Below, piece by piece: positions 1 through 11,204 of a stretch of 64,000 bases of DNA. This DNA is from Anodontia alba (lineage: Eukaryota; Mollusca; Bivalvia; Lucinida; Lucinidae). Each line of letters begins with the position of its first letter. Within the stretch, counting starts at the first letter, position 1. Position numbers and translations under genes: made by a program. The DNA is taken from contig OZ024833.1 of NCBI GenBank assembly GCA_964016985.1, positions 61,810,963-61,874,962 of the forward strand. Reading direction: 5' to 3'. A model generated the notes under the pieces. That model had not been told where the DNA came from. It worked only from the letters and a program-made list of their open reading frames with translations, and made no database searches.

Positions 1-288
1 ACGCTTTTGGGACAAAATCATTAATTTAACCGATATCTTCGGAATCAAAATGAAAAGACAATTTTACATATCAATGCGATTAATGTCAAAGAGTCACATT
101 TACTTCGATGCAAATATCTTCCATCTAAACTAGATTCGTGTCTCTTGGGATATTTTTCGACAAGACAGATATATTGCAAATTCTTTCACGCCATTGAAAT
201 TTACAAATCTCTCCTTTGATGATCGGGTTATCGACGGGTCTCTTTTCATATACCATATTTAGTCTAAGTGTTCGGGCAACAGCCCTGA
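1..288. other. unassigned AT-rich sequence
   Basis: No gene, tandem repeat or complete element was seen. The right end carries the flank 'accatatttagtctaagtg', a degenerate form of a sequence that also accompanies the 67-bp hairpin near 49.3 kb and 48.0 kb. Confidence 0.4.
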
Positions 289-355
289 GCAAACAGTGTA
301 GACCGAGACCAGACGCCGTAAAACTTGGCGTCTGATCAGAGTCTACACTGTTTGC
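289..355. mobile_element. 67-bp hairpin element (HP67) copy 1
   Basis: Short palindromic element found about 18 times in the window. Consensus arm: GCAAACAGTGTAGACCC followed by AGATCAGACGCCGC, then a 3-6 base loop and the reverse complement. This copy has intact outer arms and several inner mismatches. A minus-strand reading gives the peptide start MANSVDSDQTP, which recurs in similar form at other copies and is not a gene. Confidence 0.85.
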
Positions 356-947
356 CACTCATCCTGCGATGTTTAAGACGTGTTAAAATGTTGTAAAATC
401 TACTTGTTCATAATTTAGGAAAAGGGTTGCAAGGAGATAAGACATCCACTGGAAAGACGTTTTGCTTGGCTTTTAACTTGTACTTTAAATGAAAATAGTT
501 TATTCTGATTGACCACATCTTATCAGAAAGCCTTTGTCTTTTATGATTCCCAAGTATTTATCCTAACATTTAATTTACGACCAGTATGACCTGACCTACG
601 CAATCTGTAAAGTAAAGTGAGTTGTTTGGATTTTTTTTAAAGAAAATAATTATTCATTCCTTTGCTGAATTTCAATCATTGGTGTTTCACGGAAATGGAA
701 AATTTTAGCAAATTTGAACAAGTCAAATAACAGCAGAAAGTTAGAACCTGTTGAAAACCTGCATTGAACTTACCTACTCCGGGGACTTCTGCATAATTTG
801 CAATCATTTTTACCATGTGGAAAATAAAAATATTCGATTTTATAACACCAATAATTAGAATAAAACATTTTGATTCTTTTTTATTGGTAGTTACAACAAA
901 GGTAATTGCGACAAAAGAGTTTGCATTAAATCATTACACAAGACAAA
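356..947. other. unassigned AT-rich sequence
   Basis: No coding signal, tandem repeat or recognised element was seen in this interval. Confidence 0.4.
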
Positions 948-1224
948 CATCACGAAAAAATGCCTATATAAATTGACCCCCTTAAAACCCCATTTTTATA
1001 TAGTAAAACTGGGGTTAACAGGGGTATGCATTATTTTTTCTTATTTCTGCTCAAAACTTAGATAGTGGGTACTCGTTAGAACCGCCTCGCCGAGGCGGTT
1101 CTAACGAGTACCCACAATCTATGTTTTGAGCAGAAATATGAAAAATATCAGATTTTTTTATCTGAAAATTTTCCTTTTTTTGTTGTAAAATTTTCAATAT
1201 ATTTGAATAGGCGTGTATTCGTAT
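948..1224 (+). mobile_element. CATYACG foldback MITE, copy A1
   Basis: First of 21 copies of a ~278-bp non-autonomous DNA element. Ends are inverted repeats with consensus CATYACGAAAACAYGCCTAT. Order within the element: left end; small hairpin TAAACCCC/GGGGTTTA; a ~96-bp near-perfect palindrome with arms running from TTATTTCTGCTCAAAACATA to TTAGAACCGCCTCG; AT-rich part with CTGAAAATTTTCAG; right end. This copy has a worn right end. There is no ORF, so it must rely on a transposase from elsewhere. Superfamily not assigned. Confidence 0.9.
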
Positions 1225-1522
1225 TTGAAAACAGAACTAGTAGGGTAAATACGGCAGCATCTCTAACGTCTATTACCGTTCACGTTAATCAGATTTGCAG
1301 AATTATAGGATAGAGACTCCCATTGATTTTTCCTCATATTACATATACTTCTGCAACTGTCCTACAGGCCATAGATTTTGTTTAGTTCAAACAGTAAACT
1401 ATATGTACTAGCCTGACAGCAGTCCCTTTAAAACGGTCCAAAACCACATCACGTGTGATATATTATATGACGTGGAAGAAGCTTCTGTGCCTTTGAAATA
1501 GCGTATCTCATATTGATTAGAA

Positions 1523-2010
1523 GGTCTCGAGCGGGGTAAAGGCAACCTGGTCTTGACCGGTGTAAAGGCAATCAGGTCTCAACCGGTGTAAAATCAACCA
1601 GTCTCGACCGGTGTAAGGGCAACTAGGTCCCGACCGGTGTAAAGGCAACCAGGTCCCAACCGGTGTATAGGCAACCAGGTCTCGACCGGTATAAAGGCAA
1701 CCAGGTCTCGACCAGTGTAAAGGCAACCAGGTCTCGACCGGTGTAAAGGCAACCTGGTCACGACCGTTGAAAAGGCAACCAGATCTCAACCGGTGTAAAG
1801 GCAACCAGGTCTCGACCGGTGTAAAGGCAACCAAGTCACGAGCGTTAAAAAGGCAACCAGATCTGAACCGGTGTAAAGGCAACCAGGTCTCAACCAGTGT
1901 AAAGGCAACCGGGTCTCTACCGGTGTGAAGGCAACCAGGTCACTACCGTTGAAAAGGCAACTAGATCTTAACCGGTGTAAAGGCAACCAGGTCTCGACCG
2001 ATGTAAAGGC
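1523..2010. repeat. 26-bp minisatellite, about 19 units
   Basis: Tandem array of a 26-bp unit, aaaggcaaccaggt followed by ctcgaccggtgt, with scattered substitutions. Some units show gaccgttgaa in place of gaccggtgta, hinting at a multi-unit period. Since 26 is not a multiple of 3, a unit cycles through all frames and stays open on the minus strand, producing repetitive ORFs that are not genes. Confidence 0.95.
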
Positions 2011-2059
2011 ATATGTTCATCAGATGGCTTTTTAGTATCATTTGCAAAGCATCAACTGA

Positions 2060-2430
2060 TGACCTACAATATTTCCGTGAAGACCTACAAATTTTCCCTG
2101 AAGATCTGCAATTTTGTCTTGAAGACCTGCAAGTTTTCCCTGAAGACTTACACACCTGAAGACCGGCAATTTTGCCCTAAGGACCTGCAATTTTTCCTGA
2201 AGACTGCAACCTTTTTTACTGGACCTGCAATTTTTTCCTAAGGACCTGCAATGTTTCCCTGTAGACCAGCAATTTTCCACTGTAGACCCACAATTTTTCC
2301 CTGAAGATCTACAGTGTTTCCTTGAAGACCTACAATTTTCTCTGTAAACCTTATTTTTGCCCTGTAGACCTACAATGTTTTCCTAAAGACATATAATTTT
2401 TCTATTAAGACCTACAATTTTTCCCGTATT
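2060..2430. repeat. 21-bp minisatellite, about 17-18 units
   Basis: Tandem array of gacctacaatttttccctgaa-like units (split here as gacctacaat + ttttccctgaa), starting about 50 bp after the 26-bp array. The 21-bp period equals seven codons, so translations look like heptad repeats (for example KTCRSSG). Unit divergence is high and there is no sign of coding constraint. Confidence 0.93.
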
Positions 2431-2465
2431 TACTGCAGAACTGTCTGAATTATACTTTTTTAAAT

Positions 2466-2803
2466 ACAGTCAGAACCATCGCTGCAATGACAGCGTTTGT
2501 ACCGAAAGACGTTGTCATTAAAATGATTTTGTTGTTGTACAGAATATTTAATGAGCAGATTGATATGTAAAAATGTCTTCTTTTGTTCATATTCCCGCAT
2601 AGAACATATGTTTTGGATATTTGTAAGACTCGCCTCACCTCCAAAGCATATGCTTCTTTAAAGTATTTCATACAATATTCTTGTATCCTAATTTGTTACA
2701 AATTATTACCTCTTAAGCGAAAGTTTCGTAACAATCAAATTGTCATTATACATGTAACGAATTTTGGCGTTGTATCGAGTGTCGGAGTAAAGAGGAGTGT
2801 CTG
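2466..2803 (+). mobile_element. pogo-like MITE family P3, degenerate copy
   Basis: Left end TACAGTCAGAACCATCGCTG and right end GAGTGTCTGTA, flanked by TA, match the copy at 10570-10908 throughout. A CAGT...ACTG terminus with TA duplication is characteristic of Tc1/mariner-pogo elements. The central hairpin has lost its right arm (gtaagactcgcctcacctcc). Confidence 0.75.
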
Positions 2804-2849
2804 TAATTCTGGCATCAGCACTTGTAAAAATGGTCTTAAAAGGGGATGG

Positions 2850-2877
2850 AGGGATGGGGGGGGTGGGGGGGGGGGGC
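2850..2877. repeat. poly-G tract
   Basis: A run of G interrupted by single A and T bases (ggggggggtgggggggggggg-like). Low-complexity only. Confidence 0.9.
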
Positions 2878-3039
2878 AAACGTTCTAGAATTCTTTGTTA
2901 CGGAACTATATTCGTATAGAACCGTGAATGATGTTCTGCGAGATTTAGTACCGTAAAGGATGTTCTGTGAAATTTTAGTACTGGTCTATTATCAGAATCT
3001 AGTATTGGTACCTATGTAGATAAGAGAACTGGTGGACGT

Positions 3040-3240
3040 ATAGTCGAATTTCAATTTCTCACACATATTTGAGACCATTGAAATGTGTTCTAGACACGGG
3101 TAGTTCGAGCCACAAAGTGTTAATCAGCCATAGTCAGGACGCAAAGGTGGGGGTGTATTCTAGGGATGCCTTTCTGATCATCTACAAAATAATGGTACAT
3201 GTATGTTGGGTATACTCCTTAGAATCGACTCGACGACTGA
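3040..3240 (-). mobile_element. pogo-like MITE family P2, partial
   Basis: Contains TAGTCGAATTTCAA at the left, ACGGGTAGTTCGAGCCA and CAGTCAGGACGCAAA-like blocks, and atgttgggtatactc followed by half of the central hairpin. Same order as 54446-54640. The right half is missing. Confidence 0.7.
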
Positions 3241-3328
3241 CCTCAAGTTTTCTATGATGTTATCTGTTTCAAAGCGAAATTCTGATGCAAACCTATTTAT
3301 TGTAGCTTTAAGAATGCGCTCACCATCT

Positions 3329-3569
3329 CATTGCGAAAACACGCCTATTCAAATATATTGTAAATTTTAATACCAAAAACTGAAAGTTTTCTGATAAAAA
3401 TTCTGATATTTGTTCATATTTCTGCTCAAAACATAGATTGCGGGTACTCGTTAGAACCGCCTCGACAGCAGAAATAAGAAAAATAATGTATACCCCTGTA
3501 AACCCCAGTTTTACTATATAAAAGTAGGGTTTAAGGGGATCAAAATTATATAGGCATGTTTTCGTGATG
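3329..3569 (-). mobile_element. CATYACG MITE, copy B1, one palindrome arm deleted
   Basis: Both ends are present (cattgcgaaaacacgcctat and tataggcatgttttcgtgatg). The central palindrome stops at its centre (ttagaaccgcctcga) and resumes at cagcagaaataag, so most of one arm is lost. Confidence 0.88.
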
Positions 3570-4447
3570 TGCGCTGATGCCTGCTTTGCTTATTGTTTTG
3601 TCCCTTATGTTATTTTACACGAACCGAAGCTAGCAATGTTGTAACCGTATGAGTACGTTTTAGTACGGGTGTCAAAATAAAAAAAATGGTAACCCTACAA
3701 TGAAAACACTATACAGTTGGGACAGTTTGGACATTCATGTATATAAAACAACTGTAGAGCAGATATACTGTACATACATTGCATTTCTCGAAAATTAAAC
3801 GGGCATGTTTCTACAGAGGCCCAGTTGATACTCAATAAAATGTATACGGAATCGTGCGTATTCAGATTAAGGTCATAGAAAAGAAAACAACAAAATTCTA
3901 AAAACAGAAACCAGAATGTATTTTTTTCTCATGTAACTATGCAACTATGAAGCCAAAAGTGATACTGGGGCTTTTTTCTGCATTCAAGGAAGCGTACCCC
4001 GGTTTACTGTCTGAAACCAATACTAAATGTTCGCATGCAAACTGCATTTCAAGTACACCTCCTATCTTTTTTCAATGTCATGTTTGAGAAAGTTCATAGA
4101 AACGGACTGTCACCAAAAATGTTTGATTTCTGATCCAATACGGCCGCTACGACAAACTTGAAACAGAATACCTGTTTTTGAAATTTTACGATACGATTTT
4201 GAATGAAACATTTTAAATTTTACATTCGTGGTTTTGTTATTTCTGTTAGATTAATTCATATGCAATACAATTTTATACTAATGTAAATCTTTAAAATGCA
4301 TGTTGAGGGAGTTCTCTGCAAATTATGTCACATCCACAATTTTAAAACATTTGCTGACGGATAAACTCGGTGCAATCTCTCATCAGGAGATGAGCTTATA
4401 CAACCGGGCTGAACCCTTTAAGCCCGACAGCCCAAACTGGTACTTAT
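3570..4447. other. unassigned AT-rich sequence
   Basis: No gene or repeat array was seen. The last ~70 bp belong to the longer element around the next hairpin. Confidence 0.4.
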
Positions 4448-4514
4448 GCAAACAGTGTAGATCCAGATGAGACGGCGCGTATTGAGCCGTCTCATCAAGA
4501 TCTACACTGTTTGC
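4448..4514. mobile_element. HP67 hairpin copy 2, with paired arm substitutions
   Basis: Both arms carry GATGAGACGGC where the consensus is GATCAGACGCC, and both carry GTAGATC in place of GTAGACC. The changes therefore match between arms. Flanking sequence (through about 4625: aggatggaagtatacatc, atgaaagcgttaa) is related to the flanks of hairpins at 11.3 kb and 44.5 kb. Confidence 0.85.
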
Positions 4515-4629
4515 TATTTTGATTTTGATTTCAGACTGAAACTTCTATTTGTACCTATGAACATGTCCGAAGTCAAGGATGGAAGTATACATCAAGAACT
4601 CGTGGATGAAAGCGTTAAGCGCGCCCCAC

Positions 4630-5538
4630 CCCTAACAGTTTTACTGTTAACTCCCCTGTGCGGTATTTCTAATGCAGCTCCTCTTCATCTTATTCGTCCT
4701 GTTTTCGTTGGTCTGTTATTCTTTTTTTTCTAACCTTAATCGGTTTTTGGGAGGATTTTATTATATAATTGTGGCATTTCCTGGGATCTCTGTATTTATA
4801 ATGTGCTTGTGTTTGGTGGAGTTTGTCTAGCATTGTCATCACGTTGTTGGAAGTGGGGAACCTGGTTACTTTGCTTTCCTTTGGTTTGTGATATGTGTGC
4901 TGCCCGTCGCAGCTTATTTACTTTTCTTTAAGGCGTCATTTGTAGGTTATGTTCTTTCTGGACATCTTCCTCGCTATATTGAATTTGTTTACATAGAGTG
5001 AAAGTGTGGGTTCTTCCAGCACGAGAAAGTTGATTACAGCGTGGTTACATGTAACAACATAGAATTATCTGTATTGTATTTAGGCCAGCATAAACAGATT
5101 TCTAAGATGATAATTAAATATCCAACGCATTACTTTGCTGAGAGGCTAATTTTGTTTAGTGCATGTAAGCCAGTCTTGCGGTTTCAGCTGGAAAGAAAAC
5201 TGTGTGGATTTTCACAACAAAAACAGCAAAAACTATAGGGCTAGCGCAAATAGATGTGTCGTTTGGCAAGAATCTGTTATGTTAAGCAAAGAGAAAGAGC
5301 AAACAAATCATGATTGACAGCAAACATGTCTCACGCATAGCAAAGAAAAACAAAATTACCAGCTCCCCTCTTCCCAAAAGAGGTGAGCACAATGCTAGAC
5401 ATGATCCTCCAAACCTAACAAGGCAACCGAAAAGGACAAATCGAGAAAAAAAAAACAACAAAAACAAACAAACATTAAAAACAACAAAAAAAAACCCCGC
5501 AGCGAGAAGCCTAAAGGCCACACAAAGACGAAATGACA
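4630..5538. other. unassigned; partial repeat R-like T-rich and A-rich segments
   Basis: 4640-4960 has phrases similar to repeat R (tgtggcatttcctgggatc). 5310-5480 is A-rich, with caaccgaaaaggacaaatcg resembling an inverted R fragment. Open frames here are short and low-complexity; no gene supported. Confidence 0.35.
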
Positions 5539-5836
5539 CCAGAAAAACATACCTATATAATTTTGACCCTCTTAAACCCCCACATTTATATAGTAAAACT
5601 GGGGTTAACAGGGCTACACACTATTTTTTTTCATATTTCTGTTCAAAAACATAGATTGTGGGTACTCGTTAGAACCGCCTCGCCGAGGCGGTTCTAACGA
5701 GTACCACAATTTATTTTTTGAGCAGAAATATGAAAAAAAAAAAAAAAAAAAAAAAAAATCAGAATTTTTATCTGAAAACTTTCAATTTTTGGTGGGGAAT
5801 TTTTCAATATATTTGAATAGGGGTGCTTTCGTAATG
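5539..5836 (+). mobile_element. CATYACG MITE, copy A2 with poly-A expansion
   Basis: Intact central palindrome. The ends are recognisable (acctatataattttgaccc; ggtgctttcgtaatg). A run of about 24 A lies just after the palindrome, lengthening the copy to ~298 bp. Confidence 0.9.
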
Positions 5837-8279
5837 GCCTTAGGCTGGTAAGTAGTGAAAACTACAGGGGTTAACATCGATCTTACTGGTACTAAATATA
5901 TGCCCTAGTTTACAAGGATGAGGGCTCTTGGCAAACAACTCAAACAGTGGCAGCTAGAAGTAAAGAAAACCACCAACTGAACAACGGAGGACCTAAACAA
6001 AGACATAACATCAGACTTCAACCTTCTAATTAATATATTCTAAAAGGAATGGACCTTTACAGTAATGAACACCCTTACAACACTGAAAGCAGCTGAAGTG
6101 TCATAGCTCCTGGGCCAAAGGAGCTAGTTTCGGCCTAATCTGCCTCATCAGAGACCCTTATATAAATTTCAAAATTTCCGGTATGGGCTGAATGATTACA
6201 TAAAAAAAGATATATTATTGCATGCTAAATAAAAAAAAAACCTAAGCAATTACTGGGGATAGAAATTCTTATCCTACCCACCCTATTCTGTTCAAGATAA
6301 AAGGAACACTTTATGTGTTGTCGATCAATGCATTGGTTGTATGGTTGCAAAGCTGACATCATCGCTGCGTGACAAAAAAAAAGATAACTTTCAAGCTGGC
6401 GGACGCCAATTTCATTGTGCATCGAAGGGAGTGCAGCGTTTATAATCAATGAAAAAGGTCAACGAACATTCGAAATTGGAAGGTATGAAAGAACAAGAAT
6501 CTATCAAGGGTAGTTGATACGCACCAGCTGTAGTGAAGATAAATGGACTATAAAAGAAAAGTTTTACCCTTGAAAGCAATGAACAGACTAATCAAACTGA
6601 AAGAAGCTAAAACCTGAGTACAGCACGTAACCAAACATTATTTCCATTTGCCAGTTTACTTAGGTTTCATTCACAATAAGCAAAACGATTACCCGCAGTG
6701 AAATTTACCGACACATTCAAACATTTAAAACATTAAACTTAATGCACTGGCCACATTAACGAAGAATTAAGCAATTAAAATTGCTAACACTAGCATAATT
6801 TCGTTGGCGTTAACTGATTATGTTTCAATGTTAATGGTGTCTGCAATTTATAATTTGATCCAATTTTCTGAAAAAAAAACGGAAATTCAATATACAAATA
6901 GGTGATTAACATCGCCAAACCATTAAATGCACGTACACAATACATTAAATTAGTGCACAAAACTTGCGACATATGGTTTGGCTTAATTGAAACAACAATT
7001 ACATGTATACTGGAGTAATGTAAGCTTTTGAAGCCATGACTAACCAGAATGATTTAGCTGGAGTATAAACTAGTTACTTTCGTATCTCCCTCGATATCCG
7101 CCTTAATCTAATAGGCCTTTTTTCACATCTCATTACGTCACAGTTTTGCACTGTGGGAAATCAGTCACCTACACATGTCCGATTTCGGAAAACAAAAAAA
7201 TGATATCAAATTGTCGCTGCGGCTTATTTTGAGAAAAGTAATTTTATTTTTCGTTAAAAATATATGATATAACATAATTACTTTCAGTTAATTTTATTGT
7301 AATGAAAACCGTGTTTACAGTGTCGGCTTTGTATAAAGTAAAACGTGAACTCAGGAACTGATACATTCAGATCCACACCAAGTTATGAACATCAAAGGGA
7401 AGTCAGACAAATATAGTTAAACAGTCACACAAAGAATAGACAGCAAGCAGAAGTTGGCAGCCCTTTCAACTTAACTGAATATATATTTTATTTACAAAAT
7501 TGTTAAAAAAAAACAAACAAACAAAAACAACAAAAAAAACAAAAAACAAACATTTAAGTGAAACGCTATAAAACATTTAACAATCAAAGCACTGAGAGTG
7601 TTGATGGGGCGGTTGCCTGAAATTCTATAGGCCTGTAGAACGGATTTGGACTTACGCTGAAATCAGTCCTTTTCGGTGCAGGATAGCCCTTTTTCAGTCC
7701 TTTTCAGTGAAAAAGGTGTTTAGTAGGACCATGGTTCGGATTACATTTTTACCCATCGCGCATTGTACTGGTGCATTCATATTCCTCCACAGTCATTGTA
7801 CCCAATATGATATATATCTTTTTTCTTCTTCTTCCTCTTCAAAAGTTTGAAGTTTTCTTTGGATTTGTTTATTTATTCCCTAAATGTAAGCATTAGAGTG
7901 TATAAGGCTAATATGTTTGAATGCAGAATTTAGCGTTATTAACATTAGCAGAGAACTATTTGTTAGGCAGTTATTAGGTTGATAGCAACAGAAAAAAAAT
8001 GACTGTTGAAATGTGGTATGTTAAATCTGAAGGTGGTTTGGCAACCACTCCAAAAAAGTGTAGCGCTATTATTAAATATCCAACCAATGACAGTTGTTAC
8101 AACAGTTACTGTAGTATAACACAACTTGTACACTACGGTTTCTTGGCGAGTGAAATACATAATATGTATTTTACCTATATTCTGATGACATGTCCATGTG
8201 GTACATATGTACAACGCCCACAAAGGACACGAATTGAGTTGTATTAGGTCACGGTATGCACGATTTCAATAAGTAATAG
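5837..8279. other. unassigned sequence, with one dispersed repeat fragment
   Basis: No coding region recognised. 7345-7435 shares 'aactcaggaactgata..agatccac' with 9180-9265 (direct copies). 7860-7985 is an inverted match of 61940-62075 (aggctaatatgtttgaatgc). Short A-rich stretches near 7510 and 6230. Confidence 0.4.
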
Positions 8280-8309
8280 GGCTGCGCCATGCGAAAACGT
8301 ATCTTCGTA

Positions 8310-8368
8310 TATATGCGGACAGCGAAGTTATCCGCGCAGTCTGATCAGAGGCTTCACTGTTCACTAAC
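8310..8368. mobile_element. GCGGACAGCGAAG small hairpin element, degenerate
   Basis: Contains tatgcggacagcgaagt, cgcgcagtctgatcagag and cttcactgttcac, matching the cleaner copies at 11205 and 26511, but the left inner arm is lost. Confidence 0.6.
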
Positions 8369-8499
8369 AGAATCACTGGATACAACATAATGTTGGAATG
8401 AAGAGAAAAGGCCTGGATGATACTTTGCGCATATGCAGGGTGATGTGAGTCCCCACATTTTGTGCATGCTTAAAGGCATATTTTCGCTTTGCGCGGTCC

Positions 8500-9098
8500 A
8501 TTTAACGTTTCAGATTCAAGCGTTCTCGGTCCCTCTACTTTGGGAACGACCAAGAGCAGAAATTGCGTCGGTATTCCTCAAATATAATTTCCCTTTGCCT
8601 CGATGTATTTTCTCCAACGCTGTTCAGTTTGCGTATCTCTTCAAAAAAGAAACCTTCTTCCTGGTCCCCCAAGTACTCATCAACAGCACCCATTACACAT
8701 TCGTTGCTTCCAAAATTCCTACCATGATGGTTAGTTTTCAGATTTGGAAACAGATAGGTCCGAAGGGCCTAAATCTGGAGAATACGGTGACTGAGGAATA
8801 ATCTCGACTCATCCCGAATGGTTTAAATGAAGTCGTCATGAATTTCCTTTGGGGACATGTCCTTCTTTCAGAAGTACTTTATGATTGCTCTTTGTCCATT
8901 TTCTCAGTTTAACACTCCTTTCCCCGTCCCATGTTGCAGCGAATTCCTACTGAAATCAATAGCTTTGAAATTGTATTTTCTGTCTACCAAAGACGTTGAA
9001 TAAGGTAAAATTATCAACTGACTGGGGTTTCTTTTCAGTTTATTTATTCTAAGTAAATCGGACCGAGAACTTCTTGATCGTACCTCGTACTAGATGAG
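8500..9098 (-). mobile_element. decayed mariner-family transposon
   Basis: On the minus strand a left terminal repeat lies at about 9066-9098 (acgaggtacgatcaagaagt then tctcggtccg). A partial right repeat is at about 8505-8532 (gaccgagaacgcttgaatc). Between them is a broken transposase reading. The pair of ends with a mariner-type protein remnant supports a Tc1/mariner (D,D34D) relic of ~600 bp, about half the usual 1.3 kb, so the middle has been deleted. Confidence 0.8.
8535..8910 (-). pseudogene. mariner transposase remnant
   Basis: Reading the minus strand from about 8905, the frame gives RAIIKYF, a stop, KKDMSPKEIHDDF, a stop and TIRDES, resembling the N-terminal helix-turn-helix of mariner transposases. 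It then jumps to YSPDLGPSD (8784-8758), the conserved segment around the third catalytic aspartate. After a frameshift near 8752 it continues as LFPNLKTNHHGRNFGSN, AVDEYLGDQEEGFF and IRKLNSVGENTSRQREIIFE, to a stop at 8535-8537. Everything between the DNA-binding part and YSPDL is missing, including the first two catalytic aspartates. It is inactive: internal deletion, stops and a frameshift. Family assignment rests on these motifs as known for mariner; the sub-family is not determined. Confidence 0.85.
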
Positions 9099-9179
9099 CG
9101 AATGCGCAGCTTATCTCTGATAATTACGTGTCAAATACAAAGGGGTACCAGCGAATATAGGAAAGTAAAAAAAAAGAAA

Positions 9180-9268
9180 ACTCAGGAACTGATATAATGA
9201 GATCCATATTAAGCCCCCACCCAATACCAAAGTGAAAGGCAAATACGATAAAGCAGCCACAAAAAAAA
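9180..9268 (+). repeat. short dispersed repeat, direct copy of 7345-7435
   Basis: Shares aactcaggaactgata, agatcca and acagtcacacaaa-like blocks with the segment at 7345-7435. Function unknown. Confidence 0.55.
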
Positions 9269-9411
9269 TTTTTTTCGCCGTTTAGTCAAACCGAATTATG
9301 TGGAAAATAATTAGAACCCGCCTATATGTTTCATTAACATATTTCTTTTAAGTATTGATCGCCGTTTCTTGTTGAATCTTTATCATTCTTTTTTTCAAAT
9401 CTTTCAATGAA

Positions 9412-9862
9412 GAAATTTCATTTGAGAGCGAAATAAGCCGCTTTTTAATAATAATTGTAATTTTCTGTTACAAATCTGGCTGCGCACTTTTGCACACTTC
9501 CCACTTCTTCCAGATTATACATTGGGGTCCCGAACCTAACTGCTTTACTCTAGGACTGGACGCACCGGTCCTTTATAAGCTGCTCCTTAAATGCCTTGAT
9601 GACGTCTCATGACTGCTGAAGGATGCTTTCATTTGAGAGCGAAATCGGTACGAAGCGAACGATCTCGTTAATTATATACCCAACAGAGGCAATAATAGGA
9701 TAGTAAAACATTATATTCTGTTCTATTTGATATCACATACACGACCCTTGGCTGTTACTTCCGCTTAATCTGGGTTCGGTATAATTCCCGTATTTGATGT
9801 GTTATTAGCACAAACTCTATATGTGCGGCTCGCCAGGGCGACCCGCATTAAAACATGAATGC
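9412..9862 (-). mobile_element. composite dispersed element carrying a retrotransposon tail, copy 1
   Basis: Collinear in inverted orientation with 62180-62605 over ~430 bp. It holds a non-LTR retrotransposon fragment (9445-9590) flanked by direct repeats of tttcatttgagagcgaaat (9416-9434 and 9627-9645), then ~200 bp of non-coding sequence (cacgacccttggctgttact, gggttcggtataattccc). Confidence 0.75.
9445..9590 (-). pseudogene. non-LTR retrotransposon C-terminal fragment (after the RT domain)
   Basis: Minus-strand reading yields AAYKGPVRPVLE, stop, VRDP, then after a frameshift LEEVGSVQKCAARFVTENYN. This follows the pattern AYKGLVRPVLEYG..VWDP..LE.VQ+RAARFVT known from the region after the reverse transcriptase in CR1/Jockey/L2-type LINEs. 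Stops and frameshifts mark it as dead. Clade not determined. Confidence 0.75.
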
Positions 9863-10182
9863 CATGTCATAGTCGACGTCATTACCGCTTATACCCCTAT
9901 AAGAACACAATCAAGCAATTTTCTAATTCTCTGTACTTTTATTCAGTTCTCTAAAAAGCATAGTCGCACTGACTTATCACAGTCGATTCTGTGTCTGTTC
10001 TGTTCTTGTTTACTAATTAATGCATTTATTTATGTGTCAGTATCTAGGTTTTGGCAAATGTTGGCCGTTTTATCTTTAAACATAATCAATGACAAATGAT
10101 GCAAAGTAATAAGTACATTTTAACTGTACATCACTACAGCCGGTGTTAAGTACAGTGTGTACCATGTGGCAACCGTGCAACG
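9863..10182. other. unassigned sequence
   Basis: No supported feature; the open frame at 9821-10099 shows no recognisable domain and overlaps repeat sequence. Confidence 0.4.
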
Positions 10183-10461
10183 CATCACGAAAACATACCT
10201 ATATAATTTTGACCCCCTTAAACCCCACTTTTATATAGTAAAACTGGGGTTTACAGGGGTATACATTATTTTTCTTATTTCTGCTCAAATCATAGATTAT
10301 GGGTACTCGTTAGAACCGCCTTGGCGAGGCGGTTCTAACGAGTACCCACAATCTATGTTTTGAGCAGAAATATAAAAAATATCGGAGTTTTTATCTGAAA
10401 ATTTTCAGTTTTTTTGGAAATGAAATTTTCTATACATTTGAATAGGCGTGTTTTCGTAATG
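10183..10461 (+). mobile_element. CATYACG MITE, copy A3 (intact)
   Basis: 279 bp with both inverted ends (catcacgaaaacatacctat; aataggcgtgttttcgtaatg) and a complete central palindrome centred near 10322 (cttggcgagg). Confidence 0.93.
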
Positions 10462-10569
10462 GACATCCCGTGCTTCATCATATTGTGTATTATGTGTTCT
10501 GGTCATTGAGCTTGGTTTTGTGCTACAGGGCGTGAGCAGTGGTGCATTTTACATTTCTTTTCATGAATA

Positions 10570-10908
10570 CAGTGAACCCTCGTTACAATGACAGCATTTG
10601 TTCCCAAAGATATCGTTATAATGAATTTGGTGTTGTAAAGAATCCTTAATAGACAGAATGATATGTAAGTAAGACCTTGTTTCAAGCTTATTTCCTCATA
10701 GAACATATGTTTTGATATTTGTTAGAATCGCCTCAGTGAGGCGATTCTAACAAATATCCAAAATATATGTTGCTCGAAGTTTTAATGCAATATTCTTGCA
10801 TAGTATTTCATTAACTGTCAAATCTTGAGCGACGGTTTCGTGATATTCGAATTGTCATTATAACGATTTTGTCTTTGTACCGAGTGTCGGTATAAAGAGG
10901 GTTGACTG
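10570..10908 (+). mobile_element. pogo-like MITE family P3, intact copy
   Basis: Bounded by TA duplications. Ends CAGTGAACCCTCGTTACAAT and GGTATAAAGAGGGTTGACTG are inverted. Subterminal repeats ttgtcattataacgat and atcgttataatgaat follow. The centre (10714-10760) is a palindrome with arms gatatttgttagaatcgcct. The terminal pattern fits pogo-type Tc1/mariner MITEs. Confidence 0.85.
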
Positions 10909-11204
10909 TAGATTCATTGAGACCACGCCTGCTATTTGTGCTTCAATGATGTGTTCCTTGCTTCCAAAGGGTCATTCTTTATCTACAGAACACATTTAAC
11001 TTTACAACAGCTGTGTGAAGTGGTATGTGCTGTTTGTAAAACGTCTTCCGGTATTTTATAACAGTGTAAATGGTCCCCATTCAGCGAAAAAAGTACCTTC
11101 GAACCTCCGCAAAATGCGCAGATTCAGATCTTTTTGCACATGAGCAAAGTCTATTTCCGGCTCCCCATTGAAACATTCTATAGTATCCATATCCAATGAT
11201 TCTG

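Noticed and set aside
1517..1986. Minus-strand ORFs with repeating LPLHRLRSGCLF-like peptides
   Set aside because: They are read-through of the 26-bp minisatellite; the same repeat is open in several frames, with no conservation of a frame.
1523..2430. CRISPR-like array
   Set aside because: Units are contiguous tandem repeats with no unique spacers, and the sequence is eukaryotic in character.
8433..8801. 122-codon plus-strand ORF, one of the longest in the window
   Set aside because: It is the antisense shadow of the minus-strand mariner transposase remnant.
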